A DNA stretch of 64,000 nucleotides from Bradyrhizobium lablabi (lineage in GTDB: Bacteria; Pseudomonadota; Alphaproteobacteria; Rhizobiales; Xanthobacteraceae). Every line of letters begins with the position of its first letter. The first letter of the stretch is position 1. Positions 1-8,166 of the stretch are shown here, piece by piece. The stretch is taken from NCBI RefSeq assembly GCF_018129385.1, contig NZ_JAFCLN010000007.1, positions 186,001 through 250,000 on the forward strand. Direction: 5' to 3'. The position numbers were made by a program, and so were the translations under genes. The notes beneath the pieces are model-generated. The model saw only the letters and a list, made by a program, of their open reading frames with translations, was not told the DNA's origin and made no database searches.

Positions 1-58
1 CGGTCGCGAGCCCGCCCATGCCCGCGCCAATGATCGCCACGTTGAGAGGCCTTGGCAT
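1..58 (-). CDS. FAD-dependent oxidoreductase/monooxygenase, N-terminal fragment
   Basis: Only the first 19 codons lie in the window; the gene runs off the left edge. They encode a beta strand followed by the dinucleotide-binding motif GAGMGG, typical of the FAD-binding Rossmann fold of class A flavin monooxygenases and related oxidoreductases. A GGGGGAG Shine-Dalgarno sequence sits just upstream of the ATG at 58. It lies 39 bases downstream of the MoeA-like gene on the same strand, so it is probably in one operon with both MoeA-like genes. The substrate cannot be told from this fragment. A link between Mo-hydroxylase maturation and a flavin monooxygenase (as in nicotinate degradation) is only a guess. 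Confidence 0.7.
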   Translation of the reverse strand, partial: MPRPLNVAIIGAGMGGLAT

Positions 59-97
59 CTGCTCCCCCAATTTCTTTGAGCGCGATGACATCGCGCT

Positions 98-2053
98 CTA
101 GGCGGGTCTGAAGCCCGCTTGTTCCAGCGCCTTGCGGCCCGCCTCCGATGCCAGCGCTTCGAAAAACGCCTGCACCGCCGGTCGCCGCTTGCGCGCCGTC
201 ACCAGTGCAAAGTCATAATGCTCTTCCGCCTGCGGAATGAAACCGAGCCCGGATGCATGCGCCACCGGCGCAATCGTCATACCCCAGTCGGCGCGATGCT
301 GCGCCACGGCCGCGGCAACCGCATTGTGCGAGCGCGGCTGATTCCAGTAACCGTCGGGCCGCGCTTCTCCCAGCAGGCGGTCGATCAGGATGCGCGTGCC
401 CGCGCCCTGGTTGCGGTTGACCATGATGCAGGCGGGATCTGACAGCGCGGAGCGCACCGCTTCCTGCGCAGTCAGCCCCTCGAAACGTTTATCGCCCTTG
501 CGGAACACGATGCCCTGCATGCGCCGCCAGCCGGGCACCAGTTCGAGGCCCTCGCCGAGGAACGGCGTGTTGTAGGTCTCGGTCTTCTCGTCGAACAGAT
601 GGATCGGCGCAAAGTCGCATTCGCCGCGCCTGGCCGCCGCCAGCCCACCAAGGCTGCCGACCGCGATCGAGCGCACCACCAGACCTGCATGCGCGAGCGG
701 CGCGGTGACGAGATCGAGCCCGGTGCAATGGCTGCCGACGATGACAAGATCAGGCACACGCACATGCGGCGTGAATAGCGTGACTTCCGTTTGCGAGCCC
801 GCCGGCATCTGGTCCGCCAGCGCCTCGATCTTCAGAAAACCGTCGGCCTGCGCGAACGAGGTGATTGCGCCGCTTCCCTTGCCGGTGGGATAGGCGATCA
901 GGCCCTCAGTGCCTTCCACCAGCGACACCATCACGAATTCGGTGCGGCCGAGTTCGGAAGCGATCCGCACCGGCACCCTCGCCGTCACCTTGGCATCCGG
1001 GCGCGGCGGCAGGCCCGCCATCCGGCGCAGCACCGGCACGATCATGTCGTGAAAGGTGAACATCGCCGAGGTCGGAAAGCCCGGCAGGATGATCACGGGC
1101 TTGCCGTCACAGACCGCAAGACACAGCGGCTTGCCCGGCTTGAGCGCCACGCCATGGGCGATGATGCCGGGCTTGCCGAGCTGGCCGATGATGCGATGAG
1201 AGACATCGCCTGCGCCTTTTGAGGTGCCGCCGGACAGCACCAGCATGTCGCTGGTGGCGAGCGCCTCGCGCATCGCTGCTTCCAGGGCCGCCTCGTCATC
1301 GGGGATGGCGCCGAGAAATGCGGCCTCGCCGCCGTTCTCGTTGATCGCCGCCGTGACGATCGCGCCATTGGTATCGTAGATCGCGGCGGGGCGGAGCGGA
1401 TGGCCGGGCTGCACCAGTTCGTCACCGGTGGAAATGACGGCAACGCGCGGCCGGCGCGCGACGGAAATTTGCGCGATGCCGCACGCGGCCAGCATGCCGA
1501 TCTCACGCGAGCCGATAACAGTGCCAGCGCGCAACAGCGCCTCACCGCGCGCGATATCCGAGCCGGCATAGGAGATGAACTGCCCCGGGGATGCAGCGCG
1601 GCGGATTTCAATCGCGCGCGAGCCTGACGGCTGGGTATGCTCGACCATCACGATGGCATCGGCGCCGCGCGGCACCGGACCGCCGGTGGCGATCGGTGTC
1701 GCGGTGCCCGACAGCACAGGGCGCGTCGGCGCGATGCCGCAGGCGATCACCTCGTCGTTCAGGATCAGCCGAACCGGCGCAGCCTCGCCCGCGGACGCGA
1801 GATCGGCAGAGCGCACGGCAAAACCGTCGACATTGGAACGGTCGAACGGCGGCACGTCGATCGGCGCAAAGATATCCTCCGACAGCGCGCAGCCTAGCGC
1901 ATGCGCGAGGCTTCGTTGCTCGCCCGGCACGGGGCGCGGAAACAGCGCGGCCTCAAAGCGCACCAGCGCTTCCTCACGCGACAAAATCGTCAGGAACTGG
2001 TCCTGATCGATGCTTTCGCGGTTGTTGGACGCAGGCGCCTTCGCGTTGGTCAT
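98..2053 (-). CDS. MoeA-type molybdopterin molybdotransferase fused to a PBP-like domain
   Basis: 651 aa. Residues about 20-430 form a MoeA-type molybdopterin molybdenumtransferase, the enzyme that inserts Mo into adenylated molybdopterin in the cytoplasm. Visible motifs are the SNVDGFAV segment, the STGDELV motif, the LSGGTSKGAGD segment and the LPGFPTSAMF segment. Residues about 440-651 form the periplasmic-binding-protein-like domain (COG1910/PF12727 type) found fused to some MoeA proteins, with the GSHCTGLDL and NRNQGAGTR segments. The frame stays open upstream, but the ATG at 2053 (MTNAK) is chosen because MoeA homology begins just after it and the next MoeA-like gene ends 13 bases upstream. 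It is the second gene of a three-gene operon. The C-terminal domain may sense a small ligand such as molybdate, but this is not shown. Confidence 0.88.
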   Translation of the reverse strand: MTNAKAPASNNRESIDQDQFLTILSREEALVRFEAALFPRPVPGEQRSLAHALGCALSEDIFAPIDVPPFDRSNVDGFAVRSADLASAGEAAPVRLILNDEVIACGIAPTRPVLSGTATPIATGGPVPRGADAIVMVEHTQPSGSRAIEIRRAASPGQFISYAGSDIARGEALLRAGTVIGSREIGMLAACGIAQISVARRPRVAVISTGDELVQPGHPLRPAAIYDTNGAIVTAAINENGGEAAFLGAIPDDEAALEAAMREALATSDMLVLSGGTSKGAGDVSHRIIGQLGKPGIIAHGVALKPGKPLCLAVCDGKPVIILPGFPTSAMFTFHDMIVPVLRRMAGLPPRPDAKVTARVPVRIASELGRTEFVMVSLVEGTEGLIAYPTGKGSGAITSFAQADGFLKIEALADQMPAGSQTEVTLFTPHVRVPDLVIVGSHCTGLDLVTAPLAHAGLVVRSIAVGSLGGLAAARRGECDFAPIHLFDEKTETYNTPFLGEGLELVPGWRRMQGIVFRKGDKRFEGLTAQEAVRSALSDPACIMVNRNQGAGTRILIDRLLGEARPDGYWNQPRSHNAVAAAVAQHRADWGMTIAPVAHASGLGFIPQAEEHYDFALVTARKRRPAVQAFFEALASEAGRKALEQAGFRPA

Positions 2054-2066
2054 GGCAAACTCTTGT

Positions 2067-3179
2067 TCACTCCCGCAGCATATAGGCATCGACCGGCGCG
2101 TTTGCCGCAAAGCCTTCCGAGCCGCCGGGAACCACCAGAAAAGCTTCGGCGCGAGAAATCGTTTCCAGCGACAATTCGCCCGTCGCCAGCGGCACCCACA
2201 TGCCTCGGTTTTGCTCCAGCAGCACAATCTCGGCGATGCCGACGCTCGACGCAACCTTGCGCGCCAGCGGCAAAGTGAGCGTCTCGCGCGGCCGACAACC
2301 CGACAGGCGATCGAGCACCGGCAGCGCCAGCGTCCACCACGCGGCGCATGCCTGATCCGGCGCCCCCGGCAGCGCGATGACAGGCGTCTTGCCGATCCTG
2401 CCGACCGCGGTTGTCCGGCCCGGCTGCAGCGCGATGCCATGCGCGATCACCTCGCCGCGCTGCGCCAGCGCCGCAACAGCCGCGTCGGTGCGGCCAACGC
2501 CACCTCCGCCGATCGTCAGCAGCAGGTCGCACGCGCCGGCATCGAGCGCTTGCGCGATCGACGCCGCATCGCGCGCCACCGCCTCCATGCGAGAAACCTC
2601 GGAGCCCGCGGCGCGAGCGCCTTCCGCAATCAAATCCGCCGTGAGCGTGCCGCCGGGCACGTTGACGATGCGCAGGCGCGGCCGCCGCACGCGCAGCTTC
2701 ATCAATCCCGCCGCGCGCGCGATCAGGAGATCGCGCGGCGAGACGAGTCTTCCGGCGGCGACGGCAGGACTCCCTTCGCCGATATCGCCGCCGGCGCGGC
2801 GCACGCTCTGACCCGGGATGGCTTCCGCCAGCACCTGAACGATCGGGCTGGATCGATCGACCGCGTCGGCATCGAGTACGCAGTCGCACCCCTCCGGCAT
2901 GGCGTCGCCCGCCTCGACCCAGACCAGCGAAGTCGTGAGCGGCAGCGGCGCATAGGACGAGGCACCGACCAGATCGCGCGCGCGGAATGCAAAACCGTCA
3001 CTGGCAGCGATGTCCCGCCGCGGCAGCGCGCGCAAGGGCGGCATGTCGGCAGCGACGACGCCGAGCGCCTCGGCCAGCGGCAGCTCCACTGGCGCCACCG
3101 GCTCCAATCCGTTCAGCAATGCATCGCGCGCCACCTCGAGGGGCGTGAGCGAAGCCGGCAGGCGCTGGGGTGAGATCAT
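2067..3179 (-). CDS. MoeA-like molybdopterin-binding protein
   Basis: 370 aa, MoeA/MogA-like fold without the extra C-terminal domain of its neighbour. The N-terminal part carries the AASDGFAFRARD segment that matches the SNVDGFAV motif of MoeA. The centre has a MoCF-biosynthesis-like glycine-rich segment (LLLTIGGGGVGRTDAAV), where MoeA normally has SGGxSxGxxD, so the active-site loop is altered. A LPGAPDQACAA segment follows. The start at 3179 (MISPQ) is preferred over the longer frame because it is where homology to MoeA domain I begins. It is 13 bases upstream of the larger MoeA fusion, so one of the pair may be a specialised partner for a Mo-hydroxylase encoded off the left edge. The exact role is inferred. 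Confidence 0.8.
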   Translation of the reverse strand: MISPQRLPASLTPLEVARDALLNGLEPVAPVELPLAEALGVVAADMPPLRALPRRDIAASDGFAFRARDLVGASSYAPLPLTTSLVWVEAGDAMPEGCDCVLDADAVDRSSPIVQVLAEAIPGQSVRRAGGDIGEGSPAVAAGRLVSPRDLLIARAAGLMKLRVRRPRLRIVNVPGGTLTADLIAEGARAAGSEVSRMEAVARDAASIAQALDAGACDLLLTIGGGGVGRTDAAVAALAQRGEVIAHGIALQPGRTTAVGRIGKTPVIALPGAPDQACAAWWTLALPVLDRLSGCRPRETLTLPLARKVASSVGIAEIVLLEQNRGMWVPLATGELSLETISRAEAFLVVPGGSEGFAANAPVDAYMLRE

Positions 3180-3349
3180 CTTCCGCCTATGCCCTGAATC
3201 GGCTTCGAAATACAGAACCAAATACCGCTATCACATTGCGGCATCATCCCTTTGACTCGTTGACGGAGAAGAGAAATAGTTGCAAATGGAACCAATCAGA
3301 GCGGCACAACCGCCAACGGCCGAGCGCCGGTTCTCCAGGGAGGAACAGA

Positions 3350-4561
3350 ATGCTTGCCAGGAAATTTGCCGTGCTTGCGGCCTGCGCCGGAGCGATGCTC
3401 GCATCATCAGCGGCGCTCGCGCAGGTGTCGGATGATGTCGTCAAGATCGGCGTGCTGACCGACATGAACGGCCCGGCCTCGACGCCGACCGGCCAGGGCT
3501 CGGTCACCGCCGCGCAGATGGCGGTCGACGATTTCGGCGGCAAGGTGCTGGGTAAACCCATCAGCGTCATCACCGGCGATCATCAGCTCAAGGCCGATAT
3601 CGGCAGCAGCCTTGCGCGGCGCTGGTACGACGTCGATCAGGTCGACCTGATCGTGGACGTGCCGGTTTCCGCTGTTGGGCTCGCGGTGCAGACCGTCGCC
3701 AATGAGAAGAAGAAGCTGTTCATCACCCACTCCACGGGTTCAGCCGACTTCCACGGCAAGTTCTGCTCGCCCTATGCCATTCAATGGGTGTTCGATACGC
3801 GCGCACTGGCGGTCGGCACCGCGCAGGAAGTCGTCAAGCGCGGGGGCGATAGCTGGTTCTTCATCACCGACGACTACGCCTTCGGCCATTCGCTGGAACG
3901 CGACGCTTCGGCCGTCATCACCAAGAACGGCGGCAAGGTGCTCGGATCAGTTCGCCCGCCCTTTGCAACGCCGGACCTGTCGTCCTTCGTGCTACAGGCG
4001 CAGGCCTCCAAGGCCAAGATCATCGGCATTGCCGCAGGTCCCCCTAACAACATGAACGAGATCAAGACCGCCGGCGAATTCGGCATCTTCAAGGGCGGCC
4101 AGCAGATGGCGGGCCTCCTGGTGCTGATCACCGACGTTCACGGTCTCGGGTTGCCGGCAGCGCAGGGGCTTCTGCTCACAACGTCGTTCTATTGGGACAT
4201 GGATGAGAAGACCCGTGAATGGTCAAAACGCTACTTCGCCAAGATGAACCGGATGCCGACGATGTGGCAGGCCGGCGTCTACTCCTCCGTGATGAACTAC
4301 CTCAACGCCATCAAGGAGTCCGGCACCGACGAGCCGCTGAAGGTGGCGGCGAAGATGCGGGAAAAGCCGATCGAGGATTTCTTCTCCCGCAACGGCAGGC
4401 TGCGCGAGGACAATCTGATGGTGCATGACCTCTGGCTGGTGCAGGTCAAGAAGCCGGAAGAGTCAAAATATCCGTGGGATTATTACCAGGTCCTCGCCAA
4501 GATCTCGGGTGAGGAAGCGTTCGGTCCGCCCAATCCGGAATGCTCGCTGGTGAAGAAATAA
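3350..4561 (+). CDS. ABC transporter substrate-binding protein, branched-chain amino acid (Liv) type
   Basis: 403 aa. The ATG at 3350 follows a strong AGGGAGGAA ribosome site and starts a Sec signal peptide (MLARKFAVLAAC...ASSAALAQ). The mature protein begins with VVKIGVLTDMNGP, the hallmark of periplasmic binding fold type I Leu/Ile/Val-binding proteins (Peripla_BP_6). It is divergent from the MoeA operon and has no permease or ATPase gene nearby, so it is an orphan binding protein that must use a transporter encoded elsewhere. The ligand is unknown; homologues of this subfamily are often next to aromatic or organic-acid catabolic genes. Confidence 0.9.
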   Translation: MLARKFAVLAACAGAMLASSAALAQVSDDVVKIGVLTDMNGPASTPTGQGSVTAAQMAVDDFGGKVLGKPISVITGDHQLKADIGSSLARRWYDVDQVDLIVDVPVSAVGLAVQTVANEKKKLFITHSTGSADFHGKFCSPYAIQWVFDTRALAVGTAQEVVKRGGDSWFFITDDYAFGHSLERDASAVITKNGGKVLGSVRPPFATPDLSSFVLQAQASKAKIIGIAAGPPNNMNEIKTAGEFGIFKGGQQMAGLLVLITDVHGLGLPAAQGLLLTTSFYWDMDEKTREWSKRYFAKMNRMPTMWQAGVYSSVMNYLNAIKESGTDEPLKVAAKMREKPIEDFFSRNGRLREDNLMVHDLWLVQVKKPEESKYPWDYYQVLAKISGEEAFGPPNPECSLVKK

Positions 4562-4565
4562 GTCT

Positions 4566-4580
4566 CGCGTCCCGGACGCG
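4566..4580 (+). terminator. Short GC-rich hairpin after the Liv-type binding protein
   Basis: CGCGTCC and GGACGCG form a perfect 7-bp stem with a one-base centre, beginning 4 bases after the stop codon at 4561. There is no T tract, so this may be a weak terminator or an RNA-stabilising hairpin. Confidence 0.4.
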
Positions 4581-4638
4581 GTGCAGCGTTCTTCACGCTG
4601 CTCCGCAGAGCCGGGACCCACAACGCCGCAAAGGTGGA

Positions 4639-4683
4639 CCCCGGATCAGCAGCGCATCACTTCGTGCTGCGCAGCATCCGGGG
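4639..4683. repeat. REP-like long palindrome between convergent genes
   Basis: The outer arms CCCCGGAT (4639-4646) and ATCCGGGG (4676-4683) pair perfectly. Inner CAGCAGCGCA and TGCTGCGCAG segments continue the stem around a TCACTTCG loop. It sits between two convergent genes, a typical place for REP-like elements and bidirectional terminators. Similar CCCCGGAT...ATCCGGGG elements are widespread in Bradyrhizobium chromosomes (from memory). No second copy was noticed to the right of the tRNA. Confidence 0.6.
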
Positions 4684-4703
4684 AACGCCCCAAAGGGCGA
4701 GCG

Positions 4704-5669
4704 TTACTTCGCCACCCCGATTTCCCGAAAATACTTCATCACGCCCGGATGGATCAGCTCCGCCTTCGGCGCCGCCGCTACCGTATTCGCCGCCGTCGTC
4801 TCGCAGGCCTGCGCCAGCTTCTTGCACAGCGCGCCTTCGGCTCCATGCAGCGCGCGCGCCAGCCGGTAGGCGACATCGTCCGGCAGGCTTTCGCGCACCA
4901 GCACATAACTCCACGAGCCGATCGACGGAAGCGCCGCGGTCTGGTTCGGATAGCTGTTCGCCGGCACCGTCAGCGTCTTCAGGAACGAATGCTTCGCCAC
5001 GACGCGCGCAATCTGGCTGGAGTCAGGCGCGATGAAGCGCGCACCACCGGGGCTTTCCGCCATGGCCTTGAACCCCGGCCAGCCGACGCCGGCGCCCCAA
5101 AGCGCGGCGGCGCGGCCGTCCTGAACCATCGCGGGACCATCGCCGGCGCGGTCGAGATAGATCGACTGAAAGTCCTCGTCCTGTTTCAGTCCGATACCGT
5201 CGAGCATGTAGCGCGACATGATCGGCAGGCCGGAGCCCTTGGCGCCGAACACCACCGGCTTGCCGACAAGGTCCTGGATCGTCTTGTACGGGCTGTCCGC
5301 ACGCACCACGAACATGCCCGGACTTGAATAGATCGCGGTCAGGATCTTGATCCTGGTCGCCGGCCGTCCGATCCCCATGAAGGCTTCATAGGCCGGCTCG
5401 CCCGCCACCAGCGCGATATCGAGCTTGTCGTTCTCCAGCAGCGGAATGTTCTCGTTGCTGCCCTTGGTGTTGCGCGGCTCGATCGCAACCTGCGGATCGG
5501 CTTCGTTCATGACCGCGGCAAAGGCATCGCCATAGAGCGGAAAGCCGCCGCCCGGCGTTGCGGTGCCGAGACTGATCGTGGTCTTTGAAATGGCCTTGCC
5601 TCCCTCTTGCGCCGCAGCAGCGCTTGTCAACAACATCACACCGGCACAAACGACATGAGCAAGTTTCAT
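4704..5669 (-). CDS. TAXI-family TRAP transporter solute-binding protein
   Basis: 321 aa from the ATG at 5669, which begins a signal peptide (MKLAHVVCAGVMLLTSAAAAQ). An in-frame extension to 5756 would place charged residues ahead of the signal peptide and is rejected. The mature sequence has the SLGTATPGGGFPLYGDAFAAVMN segment and a C-terminal HPGVMKYFREIGV motif typical of TAXI-type binding proteins, which serve TRAP transporters with a fused DctQM membrane protein. No TRAP membrane gene lies nearby, so it is an orphan. The ligand is unknown; TAXI proteins are usually linked to dicarboxylates or glutamate-like compounds. Confidence 0.85.
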   Translation of the reverse strand: MKLAHVVCAGVMLLTSAAAAQEGGKAISKTTISLGTATPGGGFPLYGDAFAAVMNEADPQVAIEPRNTKGSNENIPLLENDKLDIALVAGEPAYEAFMGIGRPATRIKILTAIYSSPGMFVVRADSPYKTIQDLVGKPVVFGAKGSGLPIMSRYMLDGIGLKQDEDFQSIYLDRAGDGPAMVQDGRAAALWGAGVGWPGFKAMAESPGGARFIAPDSSQIARVVAKHSFLKTLTVPANSYPNQTAALPSIGSWSYVLVRESLPDDVAYRLARALHGAEGALCKKLAQACETTAANTVAAAPKAELIHPGVMKYFREIGVAK

Positions 5670-5791
5670 TCTGAGGCTCCCGGGCATTGTATGCGGGAAG
5701 TGACCAATGATCGTGCAGGACTGCTTGTAGGCAAAGTGGAATTTTTGTGAAAGCATCCCACCACCGCAACGACAAGAAAATGGGAAACAGC

Positions 5792-6760
5792 ATGAGCGGA
5801 CTTTTGCGTACTTCGATTTTTGCCCTGTTCTGCCTTTTCAGCCTCGCTTCCCCCTCCTCAGCCGCCGACTACCCCAACCGCCCCGTAAAGTGGGTGATCG
5901 GCTTTGCCGCCGGCGGCCCGGTCGACATCGTGGCGCGCATCATGAGCCAGTGGCTGTCGGACCATTTCGGCCAGCAGTTCGTGGTCGAGAACCGCACCGG
6001 ATCCGGCGGCAATATCGCCGCCGCCGCGGCCATCTCCTCGCCGCCCGATGGCTACACGCTGCTGTTTGTGGCGCCTAACAATGCGATCTCGACTTCGCTG
6101 TACAAGAAGCTGCCGTTCGACTTCCTGCGCGACACCACGCCGGTCGCGAGCATCATGCAGCTCACCAATATGCTGGTGGTCTCCAACGAATTTCCGGCGA
6201 AATCGGTGAAGGAGTTCATCGACTACTGCCACGCCAACCCCGGCAAGATCTCCTACGCTTCATCCGGCAACGGTACCTCGGTGCACATGTCGGCCGAGCT
6301 GTTCAAGGCGATGACCAAGTGCGACATGCTGCACGTGCCCTATCGCGGCTCGGCGATCGCCTTCCCCGACATCATCTCCAACAAGGTGCAGTTGATCTTC
6401 GATAACCTGCCTTCCGCGCTGGAGCAGGCCAAGGGCGGCAATGTCCGCGCGCTCGGCGTCACTTCGCCCAAGCGCTGGCCGACCGTGCCCGACGTTCCCG
6501 CCATCGCGGAAACCGTACCGGGCTTTGAGTCGGTCGGCTTCTACGGCATCTCCGCGCCCAGGGGCACGGCGCCGGAAATTGTCGATATCCTGAACAAGGC
6601 CGTCGCCAAGGCGCTGAAGGATCCGAAGCTGATCGCCCGCCTTGCCGAAGTCGGCGGCATCCCGAGGGAAATGGCCCCGGCCGAGTTCGGCAAGCTGGTC
6701 GCAGACGAGACCGAGAAATGGCGCAAGGTGGTCGAGTTCGCCGGGGTTTCGGTGGATTAG
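5792..6760 (+). CDS. Bug-family (tripartite tricarboxylate transporter) substrate-binding protein
   Basis: 322 aa from ATG 5792; an ATG at 5780 would add four residues and cannot be excluded. A signal peptide (MSGLLRTSIFALFCLFSLASPSSAA) is followed by YPNRPVKWVIGFAAGGPVDIVAR, the conserved start of Bug/TctC proteins, and by the VENRTGSGGNIA motif. These periplasmic proteins bind carboxylic acids or small aromatics and deliver them to TctAB. No TctAB genes are present here, as is common for the large Bug families of soil proteobacteria. It is divergent from the TAXI protein and is the last protein gene before the tRNA. Confidence 0.9.
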   Translation: MSGLLRTSIFALFCLFSLASPSSAADYPNRPVKWVIGFAAGGPVDIVARIMSQWLSDHFGQQFVVENRTGSGGNIAAAAAISSPPDGYTLLFVAPNNAISTSLYKKLPFDFLRDTTPVASIMQLTNMLVVSNEFPAKSVKEFIDYCHANPGKISYASSGNGTSVHMSAELFKAMTKCDMLHVPYRGSAIAFPDIISNKVQLIFDNLPSALEQAKGGNVRALGVTSPKRWPTVPDVPAIAETVPGFESVGFYGISAPRGTAPEIVDILNKAVAKALKDPKLIARLAEVGGIPREMAPAEFGKLVADETEKWRKVVEFAGVSVD

Positions 6761-6800
6761 CAAAAAACGCGAAAACAACCCCATGCACAGTAGAAACGGC

Positions 6801-6815
6801 CCCGGCATTGCCGGG
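6801..6815 (+). terminator. Possible hairpin after the Bug-family gene
   Basis: CCCGGC and GCCGGG pair perfectly around an ATT loop, 40 bases past the stop at 6760 and before the tRNA. There is no T-rich tail, so termination is only suggested. Confidence 0.3.
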
Positions 6816-6883
6816 ACGCGCCCATCCCTGTAAACGGTCCCGGCACCGCACGCGTGCCGCCGGCCGGCGGCCGCCCCGCGGCG

Positions 6884-6959
6884 GGGCCTGTAGCTCAATG
6901 GTTAGAGCCGGCCGCTCATAACGGTCTGGTTGCAGGTTCGAGTCCTGCCGGGCCCACCA
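6884..6959 (+). tRNA. tRNA with CAT anticodon, probably tRNA-Ile2 (lysidine type); Met not excluded
   Basis: A complete 76-base cloverleaf with encoded CCA. The acceptor stem GGGCCTG pairs with CGGGCCC (one G-T pair). The anticodon stem GGCCG/CGGTC encloses the loop CTCATAA with the anticodon at 6917-6919. The T-arm is GCAGG TTCGAGT CCTGC. Base pairs C4-G69 and C5-G68 match the known TilS recognition features of tRNA-Ile2, which favours isoleucine over elongator methionine. Its 3' half (6911-6955) is the source of the direct repeats at 19895 and 45491, so the gene is an integration target. Confidence 0.93.
6911..6955 (+). repeat. att-like core, copy 1 (3' part of the tRNA gene)
   Basis: The 45 bases from the anticodon stem to the end of the acceptor stem are repeated exactly at 45491-45535. 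A 38-base part is repeated exactly at 19895-19932. All copies have the same orientation. Reuse of a tRNA 3' end as a direct repeat is the standard footprint of site-specific integration by tyrosine recombinases. Confidence 0.85.
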
Positions 6960-7160
6960 ACAAATCAATCACTTAGCCGACCTACATTCCGCCGTCCGCC
7001 AGGGTACCGCACCAGAAACACCGTGTGTTGTCCCTCATTGCCGCCTTCAAGTGCTCTCAAGCTAGCGCTTCACATTCGATCTGGCCATCGTGTCTCACTC
7101 TTGATCGCAGATTCGGCGGTGTTATCGCGCGGACCGGCTAAACAGCGCTTTTCGCCCCTG
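6960..7160. repeat. Module-start arm, copy 1 (right of the tRNA); non-coding to 7260
   Basis: AAATCAAT follows the tRNA end, then TTAGC, then GGGTACCGCACCAGAAAC at 7002-7019, then GATCGCAGATTCGGCGG near 7103-7119. The same blocks occur in the same order after the cores at 19932 and 45535, and TACCGCA begins 50 bases after the core in all three. No gene was seen in 6960-7260. Confidence 0.65.
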
Positions 7161-7260
7161 TCGTTGAACGGTCCGTTAACGGTCGGCATATTTTGGAAGT
7201 GTCCGACCTGGCACAAAACAGCCTTGCGTCGCGACCATTCCTGCTTTCGCTCTGATGAGG

Positions 7261-8166
7261 TTACCCGGACGGCTGGTGATGGTCATGCCAATGTCGCGCG
7301 ATCTCGCTCCGGCGACAGATCCAGACGCGGTCGTGTCGATTCACATGGTCGAGAAACCGTTCCAGTCCGACCGCACGTCCGGGATGGCCGACGATTCGAA
7401 GATGCAGTCCGACCGACATCATCCGAGGCGCGACTTCCCCTTCGTGGTACAACATGTCGAAGCTGTCGCGGAGCATCTCGAAATACTCGTTTGCTGTCGC
7501 GATCGATCCTCGGATGAACTTGGCGTCATTGGTAACAAGGCTGTACGGCACGACCAGGTGCGGCCGACCTGCCACGCGCACCCAGTAAGGAAGCTCGTCA
7601 TTGTAGGCATCGGAGTCGTAGAGAAAGCCGCCCTCCTCCGCTATGAGCCGCCTCGTGTTGGGTCCTGGTGAATAGCGGCAATACCAGCCGAGCGGGCGCT
7701 GTCCCACAGCTCGCGTGAGACTTTCGACGGTACGGGCGATCCGATTTCGCTCTGTTGTCTCGTCGAGCTCCGCATGGCGTTCCCAGCGCCACCCATGGGC
7801 GCAAACGTCCCAGCCGCGCGTAACAATGTCGGCCGCTGCTGCCGGATTTCGCTCCAGCGCAAGGGCACATGCCATCGCCGTCGCGGGCAGGTTTCTCTCG
7901 CCGAGGATGCGCGACAGGCGCCAGTACCCGACGCGGCTGCCATACTCAAACATCGATTCCGCCGCGAGGTCGTGTCCGCCTGGACTAGGAGCGTCTATCA
8001 GACCGCCTTCGCTGTCACTATCGCCATCTGCGATCGATGGCTCGGATCCCTCCTCGTAGTTGACCACAAAGTTCAGCGCGAGGCGAGCGTCACCCGGCCA
8101 TCTCGGATGCGGCGGCCGGCCGCCATAGCCGATGTAATCGCGCTCGCGCCCGACAGGTGTGCTCAT
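7261..8166 (-). CDS. PuuE-type polysaccharide deacetylase family protein (allantoinase-like)
   Basis: 301 aa, the usual length for PuuE-type metal-independent allantoinases and related NodB-homology hydrolases. Typical segments are RDYIGYGGRPPHPRWPGDARLALNFV, NYEEGSE, AHGWRWERH and the C-terminal GLHLRIVGHPGRAVGLERFLDHV. PuuE hydrolyses allantoin to allantoate in the cytoplasm; relatives act on other cyclic amides, including pyrimidine-type rings. The ATG at 8166 overlaps the stop of the AllA-like gene (ATGA), so it is the last gene of the ten-gene operon starting at 17544. A longer upstream reading frame is not used. The actual substrate in this operon is not known. Confidence 0.87.
   Translation of the reverse strand: MSTPVGRERDYIGYGGRPPHPRWPGDARLALNFVVNYEEGSEPSIADGDSDSEGGLIDAPSPGGHDLAAESMFEYGSRVGYWRLSRILGERNLPATAMACALALERNPAAAADIVTRGWDVCAHGWRWERHAELDETTERNRIARTVESLTRAVGQRPLGWYCRYSPGPNTRRLIAEEGGFLYDSDAYNDELPYWVRVAGRPHLVVPYSLVTNDAKFIRGSIATANEYFEMLRDSFDMLYHEGEVAPRMMSVGLHLRIVGHPGRAVGLERFLDHVNRHDRVWICRRSEIARHWHDHHQPSG

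Noticed and set aside
2054..2440. N-terminal extension of the MoeA fusion gene to 2440
   Set aside because: It would overlap most of the C-terminal part of the neighbouring MoeA-like gene and is an Arg/Ala/Cys-rich shadow; homology starts at 2053.
6459..6968. Minus-strand open frame beginning with ARQDSNLQPDRY-like residues, and the same at 19443-19946
   Set aside because: These residues are the antisense translation of a tRNA 3' end (T-arm and acceptor stem), a known spurious-ORF signature. They confirm the tRNA repeats and are not proteins.
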